Assembly (NCBI GenBank): GCA_017459635.1
Contig: JAFUCO010000013.1
Coordinates: 1 to 34,028, forward strand
Source: Blautia sp.
GTDB lineage: Bacteria; Bacillota; Clostridia; Lachnospirales; Lachnospiraceae
Length of the DNA stretch: 34,028 bases
Direction of reading: 5' to 3'
This document shows positions 6,922 through 15,185 of this stretch, piece after piece. Numbering within the stretch: position 1 is the stretch's first letter; the number at the start of each line of letters is the position of its first letter. The position numbers and the translations under genes were made by a program. The notes below the pieces were generated by a model that was not told the DNA's origin, did not search any database, and saw only the letters and a program-made list of their open reading frames with translations.

Positions 6922-9603
6922 ATGAATTATGGTAAAAAAGCCATTTCCCGCAAGAGGAACTCTCTAATCTCGAGTTCTTCCATGCTTGGAAAAAAAGCTC
7001 ATGTTTCTTTAATAAGGATACTGTTTCTCGGACTTCTTGCAGTTATTGTCGCCCTGCTCTGTCTCGGGGCAGGTTCGATACGCGGGGTCATAGCCGGCGC
7101 TCCGGATGTAAACACCATCGACATACAGCCGCTTGGCTACGCGACATTCCTCTATGACAGCACCGGAAAGCAGCTTCGCAAGCTGGCTGCCCCTGACTCT
7201 AACAGGCTTCCTGTCATCATCGATGATGATCCCGCCAAAAACCAGATTCCGCAGGACCTTCAGGATGCAGTTGTCGCGATCGAAGACGAACGTTTTTACG
7301 AGCACAACGGCATCGACGTGCGCGGAATCCTCAGGGCCGCGGTACGGGCCATACAGACCGGTACCCTCTCAGAAGGCGCCAGTACCATCACTCAGCAGCT
7401 GCTTAAGAACAATGTCTTTCCAAACTGGACTTCCGAATCTTCATGGCTTGAAAAATTCACCAGAAAGTTTCAGGAACAGTACCTGGCGCTTGCCGTTGAA
7501 AAAAAGATAGGAAGCAAGCAGGTCATACTTGAGAACTATCTGAACACGATAAACCTTGGAGCCGGTGCCTATGGCGTACAGGCCGCATCCAAACAGTATT
7601 TCAACAAAGACGTGTGGGATCTGAATCTCTCGGAATGCGCAACGCTGGCAGGCATCACCCAGAACCCTACCAAATACAACCCGATTGATCACCCCGAAGC
7701 CAACAAGGCCCGTAAGGAAGAAGTCCTCGACCATATGCTGGCACAGGGATATATCGAACAGGAAGAGTACGAGCAGGCCATGTCCGATGACGATGTGTAC
7801 CGTCGTATTCAGGACGCCCAGGATGTGCATCGCGTATCTACCAGCACTGTCTATACATATTTTGAGGATGAGCTGATAAGCCAGGTCATTAATGACCTGA
7901 TCAACATGTGCGGCTACAGCAGGGCTGTTGCCCGCAACAAGGTATACAGCGGAGGGCTTAAGATCTACACCACGCAGGATCCTTCCATCCAGAGGATAGT
8001 TGACGAAGAATATGCGGATGAGTCAAATTATCCTGACGGAACTCAGTATGCGCTTGATTTTGCCCTGACCGTTGCTGATGATGAAGGCAATCAGACCAAT
8101 TACAGCAAGGAAATGCTCCGCCTGTACTTCCAGGATACCGAGGATCCTTCATTCAGCCTCCTGTTCGATTCGCCCGAGGCCGGACAGGAATATGTTGACA
8201 AATATAAAGCCTACGCGCTGTCGCAGACTCCGGGCGGCCACATTTTTGCCGAGCGGGTCAGCTTTGCACCACAGCCGCAGTCTTCAATGAGCATCATCGA
8301 ACAGGATACCGGCTATGTAAGGGCACTTATCGGCGGACGCGGCAAAAAGACCGCCAGCCTCACACTTAACCGGGCTACAGATTCAACAAGGCAGCCAGGC
8401 TCTACCTTCAAAATAGTATCGACCTATGCGCCCGCTCTTGATACGCTTGGTCTGTCGCTTGCCACTGTGTTTGTCGATGAACCATACAACTATCCCAACG
8501 GGTCGCCGGTCAACAACGCTTCAATGACGTTCGGAGGTGAAACCACCATAAGGCAGGCCATCACAAACTCTGTAAACGTTGTAGCTGTAAAATGCCTTGA
8601 ACAGGTCACCCCTGACCTTGGCCTTAAATACCTTACCGACAGATTCGGCTTCACTACCCTGGCAACCGGGGATCCTTTAAAGGACACGGACTACCTTGGC
8701 AATGTGTGGAGTGATGCCAACCTGGCGACCGCCCTCGGCGGTATCACCCACGGTGTCACAAACGTTGAGCTGTGTGCTGCATATGCGGCTATAGCCAACG
8801 GCGGAAAGTACAGGAAACCGACATATTATACACGCATTGAGGACCGCAACGGCAATATTCTCATAGACAACACAAATCCGGGAACAAAAGTTGCCATAAA
8901 GGATACTACCGCATGGCTTCTTACCAGCGCCATGGAGGATGTTGTCAATGAGGGTACAGGTACCATGTGCCGTATCAACGGACAGATAGTTGCCGGAAAA
9001 ACAGGTACTACCGAGGCTTACAATGACCTATGGTTTGTAGGATATACACCTTATTACACCTGTGCCGTCTGGTCAGGTTACGACAATAACGAAAAGATTC
9101 CGGATCCGGCAAGAAATTTCCATAAAGAACTGTGGCAGAAGGTCATGTCAAGAATACACGAAGGTCTTCCGGAGATAGATTTTGTAAGGCCGGCAGGCAT
9201 TACCGAAGCAACCGTGTGCAGCGAATCGGGCCTGCTTGCCCAGGACTACTGTCCTGCAATAACAGAATACTTTGATTCAGGAACCGTTCCGGAAGAATAC
9301 TGTGAGATGCACTGGTATGATTACGATTACGGCTACGGCTACGGATTCTACGATGAGTACGGCAACTACTACACCTACTCCCCCGACACCGGTGAAACAA
9401 TAGTAATAAATCCAAACACCGGCCTCCCCTACGGCGCCGAAGGTACCTACGGCTACGACACCTACACCGATTACGGAAACGGAGGCTACGACTACAACGG
9501 AGGCTACACTACCGACTACGGAGGCTACGGAGCCGACTACGGAGGCTACGGAGCCGACGGCACCTACACCGGCGACAGCATAATAACATACTATAATCAA
9601 TAG
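6922..9603 (+). CDS. Class A penicillin-binding protein (PBP1A-like) with Tyr/Gly-rich tail
   Basis: This bifunctional enzyme polymerises and cross-links peptidoglycan at the outer face of the membrane. A Lys/Arg-rich cytoplasmic start precedes one membrane segment (about 31-52). The glycosyltransferase domain has the catalytic EDERFYEH (Glu121) and GASTITQQLLKN. The transpeptidase domain has STFK (Ser494, Lys497), SVN (550-552) and KTGT (693-696). A Cys-containing segment (VCSESGLLAQDYCP) matches the usual PBP1A C-terminal extension. The last roughly 100 residues are dominated by Tyr, Gly and Asp (YDYGYGYGFYDEYGNYY and GGYGADY repeats), with a 21-base repeat at DNA level (9520-9540, 9541-9561). 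Length 893. GGGAGG precedes the ATG. Confidence 0.95.
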   Translation: MNYGKKAISRKRNSLISSSSMLGKKAHVSLIRILFLGLLAVIVALLCLGAGSIRGVIAGAPDVNTIDIQPLGYATFLYDSTGKQLRKLAAPDSNRLPVIIDDDPAKNQIPQDLQDAVVAIEDERFYEHNGIDVRGILRAAVRAIQTGTLSEGASTITQQLLKNNVFPNWTSESSWLEKFTRKFQEQYLALAVEKKIGSKQVILENYLNTINLGAGAYGVQAASKQYFNKDVWDLNLSECATLAGITQNPTKYNPIDHPEANKARKEEVLDHMLAQGYIEQEEYEQAMSDDDVYRRIQDAQDVHRVSTSTVYTYFEDELISQVINDLINMCGYSRAVARNKVYSGGLKIYTTQDPSIQRIVDEEYADESNYPDGTQYALDFALTVADDEGNQTNYSKEMLRLYFQDTEDPSFSLLFDSPEAGQEYVDKYKAYALSQTPGGHIFAERVSFAPQPQSSMSIIEQDTGYVRALIGGRGKKTASLTLNRATDSTRQPGSTFKIVSTYAPALDTLGLSLATVFVDEPYNYPNGSPVNNASMTFGGETTIRQAITNSVNVVAVKCLEQVTPDLGLKYLTDRFGFTTLATGDPLKDTDYLGNVWSDANLATALGGITHGVTNVELCAAYAAIANGGKYRKPTYYTRIEDRNGNILIDNTNPGTKVAIKDTTAWLLTSAMEDVVNEGTGTMCRINGQIVAGKTGTTEAYNDLWFVGYTPYYTCAVWSGYDNNEKIPDPARNFHKELWQKVMSRIHEGLPEIDFVRPAGITEATVCSESGLLAQDYCPAITEYFDSGTVPEEYCEMHWYDYDYGYGYGFYDEYGNYYTYSPDTGETIVINPNTGLPYGAEGTYGYDTYTDYGNGGYDYNGGYTTDYGGYGADYGGYGADGTYTGDSIITYYNQ

Positions 9604-9650
9604 CACAAAAAAGGACTGTGAAAATCCATTTTCACAGTCCCTTTTTGTGT
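9604..9650 (+). terminator. Rho-independent terminator after the PBP gene
   Basis: A 12-bp perfect stem, GGACTGTGAAAA (9613-9624) and TTTTCACAGTCC (9629-9640), has a 4-base loop and is followed by CTTTTTGTG. An A-run on the other side makes it usable in both directions, so it may also serve the convergent hprK transcript. Confidence 0.9.
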
Positions 9651-9661
9651 TATGGCCATAA

Positions 9662-9740
9662 AAAGCGTGCCCGGGGAAAGGGGGGTGTGGGGGGAAAACG
9701 TCGGGCTTCGCAACTCCGAGAGCGTTTTCCCCCCACGCTT
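9662..9740. repeat. Large GC-rich inverted repeat between convergent genes
   Basis: The arms GTGGGGGGAAAACG (9687-9700) and CGTTTTCCCCCCAC (9723-9736) form a 14-bp perfect stem. Outer sequence (AAAGCGTG at 9662-9669 and CACGCTTT at 9734-9741) can form a competing stem with the same arm. It lies between the PBP terminator and the hprK stop. It could be a terminator or processing site for hprK, but there is no T-tract next to the main stem. Confidence 0.6.
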
Positions 9741-9803
9741 TCCGGAACCAATACCTCTCGCCCATCGCGAAACAGATATATGAAAAGGGATGTCCCCCTT
9801 TCC

Positions 9804-10733
9804 TCAATTTCTCTTGCGTGCTATATTCGCCTGCACTCGTTTGTATAATTCTTCAGCTGCGTTATATCCCATCTTTTTCTGTCTGTGATTTATGGCAGCT
9901 GTCTCTACTATTATTGCCAGGTTTCTGCCCGGCCGTATCGGAAGGGAATGGCACACTATCTTGTTTCCAAGATATTCTGTATACTCTTCCTTAAGGCCAA
10001 GACGGTCATATTCCTTGTCCTTGTCCCACTCTTCAAGCTTGATGACCAGATCCACCGACTGTGTGTTGAGCACGCTCTCAACACCGAACAGTGTCTTGAC
10101 ATCGATGATCCCTATACCGCGCAGCTCTATAAAGTGTCTTGTAATATCAGGTGCCGAACCGACAAGAGTAACATCACTTACCTTCCTGAGTTCTACAACG
10201 TCATCGCTGACAAGGCGGTGTCCTCTTTTTATAAGCTCAAGAGCCGCCTCGCTCTTGCCTATTCCGCTTTCACCCGTTATCAGTACGCCCTCACCAAACA
10301 CGTCTACCAGCACGCCATGGATAGAAATGCACGGAGCCAGCTGCACTCCCAGCCATCTGATTATCTCTGCCATGAGGTTTGATGTTGTTCTTTCGGTGAC
10401 AAAAGTCGGAACATGATACTTAAGCGCCATATCTATCATGTCCTTTGACGGTCTGGTCATTGTGCTGAAGATGACGCAGGGAATGCTGCTTGAGATAAAG
10501 CGCTCGTACTTGAAGGCACGCTCTTCATCACTAAGCTGCATCAGATATGTATACTCAACATATCCGATGATCTGGACACGCTCATTTGCAAAATGTTCAA
10601 GATATCCTGTCAGCTGCAGAGCAGGTCTGTTTATCTCAGCCGTTATAATCTGGATCTCGGTAAGATCGATCTCAGGTGTAAGATTGGTAAGATTCAGCTC
10701 CTGTGCAAGATTCGTGAGCTGTACGCCCTTCAT
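9804..10733 (-). CDS. hprK: HPr kinase/phosphorylase
   Basis: HprK phosphorylates HPr on Ser46 in response to glycolytic intermediates and reverses it when phosphate is high, the central switch of CcpA-type carbon catabolite control. The N-terminal DRTGG-like domain is followed by IHG (His139), the P-loop GESGIGKS at 154-161, HRLVSDDVVEL and the signature PIRPGRNLAIIVE. The start at 10733 is chosen for the AGGAGG upstream and the MKGVQLTNLAQ start, giving 309 residues; a longer frame reaches 10769 inside uvrC. It follows uvrC by four bases, so it is in the same operon. Confidence 0.95.
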   Translation of the reverse strand: MKGVQLTNLAQELNLTNLTPEIDLTEIQIITAEINRPALQLTGYLEHFANERVQIIGYVEYTYLMQLSDEERAFKYERFISSSIPCVIFSTMTRPSKDMIDMALKYHVPTFVTERTTSNLMAEIIRWLGVQLAPCISIHGVLVDVFGEGVLITGESGIGKSEAALELIKRGHRLVSDDVVELRKVSDVTLVGSAPDITRHFIELRGIGIIDVKTLFGVESVLNTQSVDLVIKLEEWDKDKEYDRLGLKEEYTEYLGNKIVCHSLPIRPGRNLAIIVETAAINHRQKKMGYNAAEELYKRVQANIARKRN

Positions 10734-10737
10734 AGTG

Positions 10738-12594
10738 TTATTCCTCCTTCTGTCTGTGGAAAAATTCATATACCTGCCCGGCGGCTTTCATATTCATCGA
10801 CTCCGTCATGGCGAGTTCCTCTATAGACGCATCCCGTATATTCTCGGCAGTCCTGAATTTCCTCATCAGGGCTTTTCTCCTGGTCTCGCCGATACCCGGG
10901 ATATCATCAAGTACCGAATGTACCTGTCCACTGCTTCTAAGTGAACGGTGATACTCGATCGCAAAGCGGTGAGCTTCATCCTGTACACGAGTTATCAGCC
11001 TGAAGCCTTCGCTCGAAGTATCGATCGGTATTTCAACGTTATTATAATACAGTCCACGGGTCCGGTGGTGATCATCCTTGACCATCCCGGCAACAGGCAC
11101 CGTCAGTCCAAGTTTATCAAGAACCTTAAGAGCAATGTTGACCTGTCCTCTTCCTCCGTCCATCAGGATAAGATCCGGAAGCCTCGCAAAGCTGTCAAAA
11201 GCACCCTGGCTCTGATGAGTGAAACGCCTTGTCAGAACTTCTTCCATACTTGCATAATCATCAGGCCCTTCAACTGACCGGATGCGGAATTTGCGGTAAT
11301 CGCTTTTCTTCGGCTTTCCCTTTTCATAGACGACCATAGAACCAACCGAATCAAAGCCGCTGATATTTGAGATATCAAAGGCCTCCATCCTGACAATATG
11401 CGGAAGCGAAAGCCATTCCTCCACCTCATGAACAGCCCCTATCGTCCTGCCTTCCTCACGGCGGATCCTCTCACGGTCCTTCTGAAGCACCATCTCCGCA
11501 TTCTGGGCTGCCAGTTCAAGAAGCCCTTCCTTTGTACCTGCCTTTGGAACCTTCAGCTTTACCTTATGCCCTCTCAGGGAACTCAGCCATTCTTCAATAA
11601 GAGGTGCGTCCGGAAGCTCCTTCTGTATGATGATCTCACGCGGTACAAAAGGAGTCCCGGAATAATACTGTCTCACAAAGGACGAAAGTACCTGTGTTCT
11701 GTCATCTCCTCTTGCTACCTTGAGGAAGTAATGCTCCCTTCCGATCATCCTTCCATCTCTTATAAAGAACACCTGCACTACTGCATCCTGCCCGCGCAGA
11801 TCCTCACTCTCATCCATCGCCGCAGCTATCACATCCCTGTCTTCCTCGCCGTAGGAAGTGATCTTCTGACGCTCGCCTATACGTCTCACGTTCTGTATCA
11901 GATCACGGTATTCCGCCGCATCCTCAAAACGCATCTCTTCAGAAGCCAGGGTCATCTTTTCGCTCAGAGCATTTACCGTATCTTCAAAATCACCGCTCAG
12001 GAACCTGAGTGCCTGATCGATATTCTTACGGTATTCATCCGTGCTTACGTTTCCGGTGCAGGGAGCCGTGCACTGCCCCATATGATAATAAAGGCAGGGC
12101 CGCTCTTTCCCGAAGTCACGCGGAAGAGAACGGCTGCAGGAGCGTATCCTGAACAGCCTCCGCACGAGTTCTATTACATCCTTTACCGCGGCTGCGCTGG
12201 TATATGGCCCGAAATAACGGCATTTATCCTTCTTCATCCGCCTGGAAAACAGAATACGCGGATAATCTTCCTGCACGGTCACCTTTATAAACGGGTAGCT
12301 TTTATCGTCCTTCAGCATAGTATTATACTTGGGACGGTGTTCTTTTATCAGATTGCTCTCAAGCACCAGCGCTTCAAGTTCGGAGTCCGTCACGATATAC
12401 TCAAACCTGGAAATATGCGTGACCATCTGTTCGATCTTGACTCCCTTGTTGCGGCTGGCCTGAAAATACTGTTTTACACGGTTCCGAAGGCTTATGGCCT
12501 TTCCCACATAGATAATCTCATCCTTCTCTCCGTGCATTATATAAACTCCCGGCTTCGGCGGCAGTTTTTTCAGTTCTTCTTCGATCAGAAACAT
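10738..12594 (-). CDS. uvrC: Excinuclease ABC subunit C
   Basis: UvrC makes both incisions in nucleotide excision repair after UvrAB mark the lesion. The N-terminal GIY-YIG nuclease is visible as [20 protein letters not shown] (about 15-34), then the UvrB-interacting UVR helix (about 205-240), the RNase H-like endonuclease with [13 protein letters not shown], and a terminal helix-hairpin-helix ([18 protein letters not shown]). The 618-residue length is normal. AGAGG precedes the start at 12594. It heads the uvrC-hprK pair and lies downstream of ftsH across a strong inverted repeat. Confidence 0.96.
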   Translation of the reverse strand: MFLIEEELKKLPPKPGVYIMHGEKDEIIYVGKAISLRNRVKQYFQASRNKGVKIEQMVTHISRFEYIVTDSELEALVLESNLIKEHRPKYNTMLKDDKSYPFIKVTVQEDYPRILFSRRMKKDKCRYFGPYTSAAAVKDVIELVRRLFRIRSCSRSLPRDFGKERPCLYYHMGQCTAPCTGNVSTDEYRKNIDQALRFLSGDFEDTVNALSEKMTLASEEMRFEDAAEYRDLIQNVRRIGERQKITSYGEEDRDVIAAAMDESEDLRGQDAVVQVFFIRDGRMIGREHYFLKVARGDDRTQVLSSFVRQYYSGTPFVPREIIIQKELPDAPLIEEWLSSLRGHKVKLKVPKAGTKEGLLELAAQNAEMVLQKDRERIRREEGRTIGAVHEVEEWLSLPHIVRMEAFDISNISGFDSVGSMVVYEKGKPKKSDYRKFRIRSVEGPDDYASMEEVLTRRFTHQSQGAFDSFARLPDLILMDGGRGQVNIALKVLDKLGLTVPVAGMVKDDHHRTRGLYYNNVEIPIDTSSEGFRLITRVQDEAHRFAIEYHRSLRSSGQVHSVLDDIPGIGETRRKALMRKFRTAENIRDASIEELAMTESMNMKAAGQVYEFFHRQKEE

Positions 12595-12615
12595 TCAAAA
12601 ACCTCTGTATCAAAA

Positions 12616-12677
12616 GTAAGACAGGGGACGGTTCTCTGTCTTTTGAAAATAAGACAGAGAACCGTCCCCTGTCTTAC
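12616..12677. repeat. REP-like long inverted repeat, possible ftsH terminator
   Basis: GTAAGACAGGGGACGGTTCT begins the left arm (12616) and the right arm ends with the complement (12677), giving about 27 paired bases around a TTGAAA loop. The core ACAGAGAACCGTCCCCTGTC resembles a hairpin I remember as scattered through many Clostridia genomes, often near REP-associated Y1 transposases. A related core, AAGACAGGGACGG, is in the hairpin at 27585-27610. Its location between ftsH and uvrC would let it end or process the ftsH transcript. Confidence 0.8.
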
Positions 12678-12684
12678 TCTGTTT

Positions 12685-14823
12685 TCAGTCGACCGGTCTG
12701 TCCGCAGTATTCTCTTCAGGTTCTCCGGCTGCTGCCTCCCCGGCATTATTCTCGTCCGGGTCTTCGGCGGCAGCTTTCTCTGCACCAATCTCTGCAGCTT
12801 CCGGATCTGCAGCTGAGGTTACAGCCGCCTTTTCTGCCTGTATTTCAGCGTTCTCAGACACAGGAAGAATGGTATTTTCTTTAATGCGTGAAGCATCTCC
12901 GGTTTTGCCGCTGTCCTCGGGGAGCATAAGCTCGTCCAAATTTTCAGGGATCTCAATGCCCTTCTGAACGGCGCGCAGTATCTTCATGAATTCCTTGCCG
13001 GTGATGGTCTCCTTGCGGATAAGATACGCTGCTATCGCATCCAGTTCTTTCCTGTGCTCTGAAAGAATGCGTTTTGCCTCATTATACGACAAATGCAGCA
13101 GCTGCATCACCTCGTGGTCAACTTCGGTAGCTGTGTCATCGCCGCAGTTGAGCACCGTGTGGCCGGTAAGATACTGATTCTCCTGAGTAGCAAGTCCCAT
13201 CAGCCCGAATCTCTCTGACATGCCGTACTGGGTTATCATTGCCCGGGCAACCTTGGTTGCCTGTTCAATGTCGTTAGCTGCCCCGGTAGTCACAGTATCA
13301 AACACTATCTCCTCCGCTGCACGCCCTCCAAGGTAACCGACCAGCATTGCCTCAAGTTCCTTTTTGGTATTCAGGTATTTTTCCTCTTCGGGAACCTGCA
13401 TAACATAACCAAGCGCGCCCATCGTACGGGGAACAATAGTGATCTTCTGTACCGGCTCGGCATCCTTCTGAAGAGCATTTACAAGAGCATGCCCGACCTC
13501 GTGGTACGAAACTATCCTGCGCTCTTCGATGCTCAGTATCCTGTCCTTCTTTTCTTTACCGACCAGAACCACTTCAACCGACTCAAAAAGGTCCTTCTGG
13601 CTCACTGCCTTCCGGTTGTCCTTTACCGCAAGGATAGCAGCTTCATTGATCATATTTGCAAGGTCTGAGCCAACCGCGCCGGATGTGGCCAGCGCGATCT
13701 CATCAAAATCAACAGTCTCATCCAGCATGACATTGCGGGCATGGACTTTGAGTATCTCAACCCTTCCCTTAAGATCCGGCCGGTCTACTATGACACGGCG
13801 GTCAAACCTGCCGGGACGAAGCAGCGCAGGATCAAGAACCTCCGGCCTGTTTGTCGCAGCAAGTATCAGAAGTCCCTTCGATGTATCAAAACCATCCATT
13901 TCCGCCAGGAGCTGATTGAGTGTCTGCTCTCTCTCATCATTGCCCCCGCCCCATCTGGAGTCACGGCTTTTTCCTATCGCATCTATCTCATCGATAAAAA
14001 CGATGCACGGGGCATTTTTCTTGGCTTCCTCAAAAAGGTCACGAACCCTTGAAGCGCCGACACCGACAAACATCTCAACAAACTCCGATCCGGACAGTGA
14101 GAAAAACGGGCAGTGCGCTTCACCCGCCACAGCCTTTGCAAGCAAAGTCTTACCGGTACCCGGAGGGCCGACGAGCAATGCGCCTTTTGGAAGCTTAGCA
14201 CCGATAGTCGTATATTTTCCCGGATTATGAAGGAAGTCAACTACCTCCTGCAGTGATTCTTTGGCTTCATCCTGCCCTGCAACATCCTGGAAAGTCACAC
14301 CGGTTTCTTTCTGAATGTACGCCTTGGCGCGGCTTTTGCCGACTCCCATCATGCCGCCGCCAGTCTTGTTGATCCTTCTCATGAAAAGCATCATCATGCC
14401 GAAAAGAAGAACCGTAGGAAGAAGGACACTCAGAATTGTCGCGATGAATTCTCCGACAAGATCAGGCGCTTTGGCCTTGAAAATGATCCCGGTCCCCTCA
14501 AGCCTTTCTGTAAGGGCTGTAGTGTCCTCAAGAACTGTTGTGTAATATGTTACATCCTGATAAAGAGAATTCTGCTGCTTTGGTTTTATTATGATAGAAT
14601 CCGACTGCAGTGTTACTTCACGTATCTGGCCTTCCTCTATCATGTCAATAAACTTGTCATAGGTTATTTCGCTGGAGTTGTCCTTAAGCACGTTGGTAAA
14701 CAGCGCCCAGCAGCTTATGGTTACCAGCAGGCAGATCAGAAACGCAAGAAGGGACTGCCGGTTGTTTGCCCCTCTGCCGCCTCCGCCATTATGCTCGGAA
14801 TTATTATCCTGATGATTATTCAT
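12685..14823 (-). CDS. ftsH: ATP-dependent zinc metalloprotease FtsH
   Basis: FtsH is a membrane-anchored AAA protease that degrades unassembled membrane proteins and regulatory proteins. An Asn/Gly-rich start (1-22) precedes membrane segments at about 24-44 and 126-148. The AAA module has Walker A GPPGTGKT (219-226), Walker B VFIDEIDA (275-282) and the second-region SRH with [10 protein letters not shown]. The zinc site is HEVGH (441-445), with [10 protein letters not shown] supplying the third ligand. The last roughly 80 residues are an Ala/Glu-rich, probably disordered tail. Length 712. A good promoter and GGAGGAG site precede the ATG. Confidence 0.96.
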   Translation of the reverse strand: MNNHQDNNSEHNGGGGRGANNRQSLLAFLICLLVTISCWALFTNVLKDNSSEITYDKFIDMIEEGQIREVTLQSDSIIIKPKQQNSLYQDVTYYTTVLEDTTALTERLEGTGIIFKAKAPDLVGEFIATILSVLLPTVLLFGMMMLFMRRINKTGGGMMGVGKSRAKAYIQKETGVTFQDVAGQDEAKESLQEVVDFLHNPGKYTTIGAKLPKGALLVGPPGTGKTLLAKAVAGEAHCPFFSLSGSEFVEMFVGVGASRVRDLFEEAKKNAPCIVFIDEIDAIGKSRDSRWGGGNDEREQTLNQLLAEMDGFDTSKGLLILAATNRPEVLDPALLRPGRFDRRVIVDRPDLKGRVEILKVHARNVMLDETVDFDEIALATSGAVGSDLANMINEAAILAVKDNRKAVSQKDLFESVEVVLVGKEKKDRILSIEERRIVSYHEVGHALVNALQKDAEPVQKITIVPRTMGALGYVMQVPEEEKYLNTKKELEAMLVGYLGGRAAEEIVFDTVTTGAANDIEQATKVARAMITQYGMSERFGLMGLATQENQYLTGHTVLNCGDDTATEVDHEVMQLLHLSYNEAKRILSEHRKELDAIAAYLIRKETITGKEFMKILRAVQKGIEIPENLDELMLPEDSGKTGDASRIKENTILPVSENAEIQAEKAAVTSAADPEAAEIGAEKAAAEDPDENNAGEAAAGEPEENTADRPVD

Positions 14824-14852
14824 AGATGCTCCTCCTGTTGAATACCTTCACT

Positions 14853-14881
14853 ATTATAAGGATAATTTGGATAGAAATCAA
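14853..14881 (-). promoter_or_regulatory. Promoter of ftsH
   Basis: On the minus strand TTGATT (14876-14881) and TATAAT (14853-14858) are separated by 17 bases, with the start site expected about 25 bases before the ribosome binding site. The palindromic element B begins about 20 bases upstream of the -35. Confidence 0.65.
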
Positions 14882-14904
14882 CTGTTTCATTTTTTTTGGT
14901 TACA

Positions 14905-15087
14905 ATTCACGGCCCAGCCGCAAGCGGCCAGGGTCTGAGCCCTCCATTCGGAATCCCGCCCTTGCGGGCTCCATCGCCGCTTCGCGGCCGGATTCCTCAT
15001 GAAGGGCTCAGACCCTGTAAGGAAATATACTATGCTCTGCTCATGCAAGCATGGCAGAGCATAGTATATTTCCTTACGGCCGTGAAT
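14905..15087. repeat. Full copy B of the intergenic palindromic element (183 bases)
   Basis: The outer arms ATTCACGGCC (14905-14914) and GGCCGTGAAT (15078-15087) enclose a first hairpin CAGCCGCAAGCGGCCAG. A 13-bp pair GGGTCTGAGCCCT/AGGGCTCAGACCC encloses GGAATCC/GGATTCC and two small hairpins (GCCCTTGCGGGC and CCGCTTCGCGG). A perfect 24-bp stem (15017-15040 with 15054-15077) completes it. Relative to copy A, base 15032 is A instead of C and its partner 15062 is T instead of G, so pairing is kept. It lies between divergent ftsH and the C11 peptidase gene. Confidence 0.9.
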
Positions 15088-15185
15088 AACACCATATACT
15101 TTTTTGTAAAGAAACATAGCGACTTTGTTTGGGATATGATACAATATCTGATATGGACTTGATTACGAGAAGGAGGGAGTCAGCT

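Noticed and set aside
9277-9807. Minus-strand frame of 176 codons rich in Val, Gly and Ala
   Set aside because: It is antisense to the Tyr/Gly repeat tail of the PBP and the following terminator; repetitive codons produce the open frame.
11398-12816. Long open frame of 472 codons on the plus strand
   Set aside because: It is antisense to uvrC and the ftsH 3' end, with a composition expected of a shadow frame and no matching start signals.
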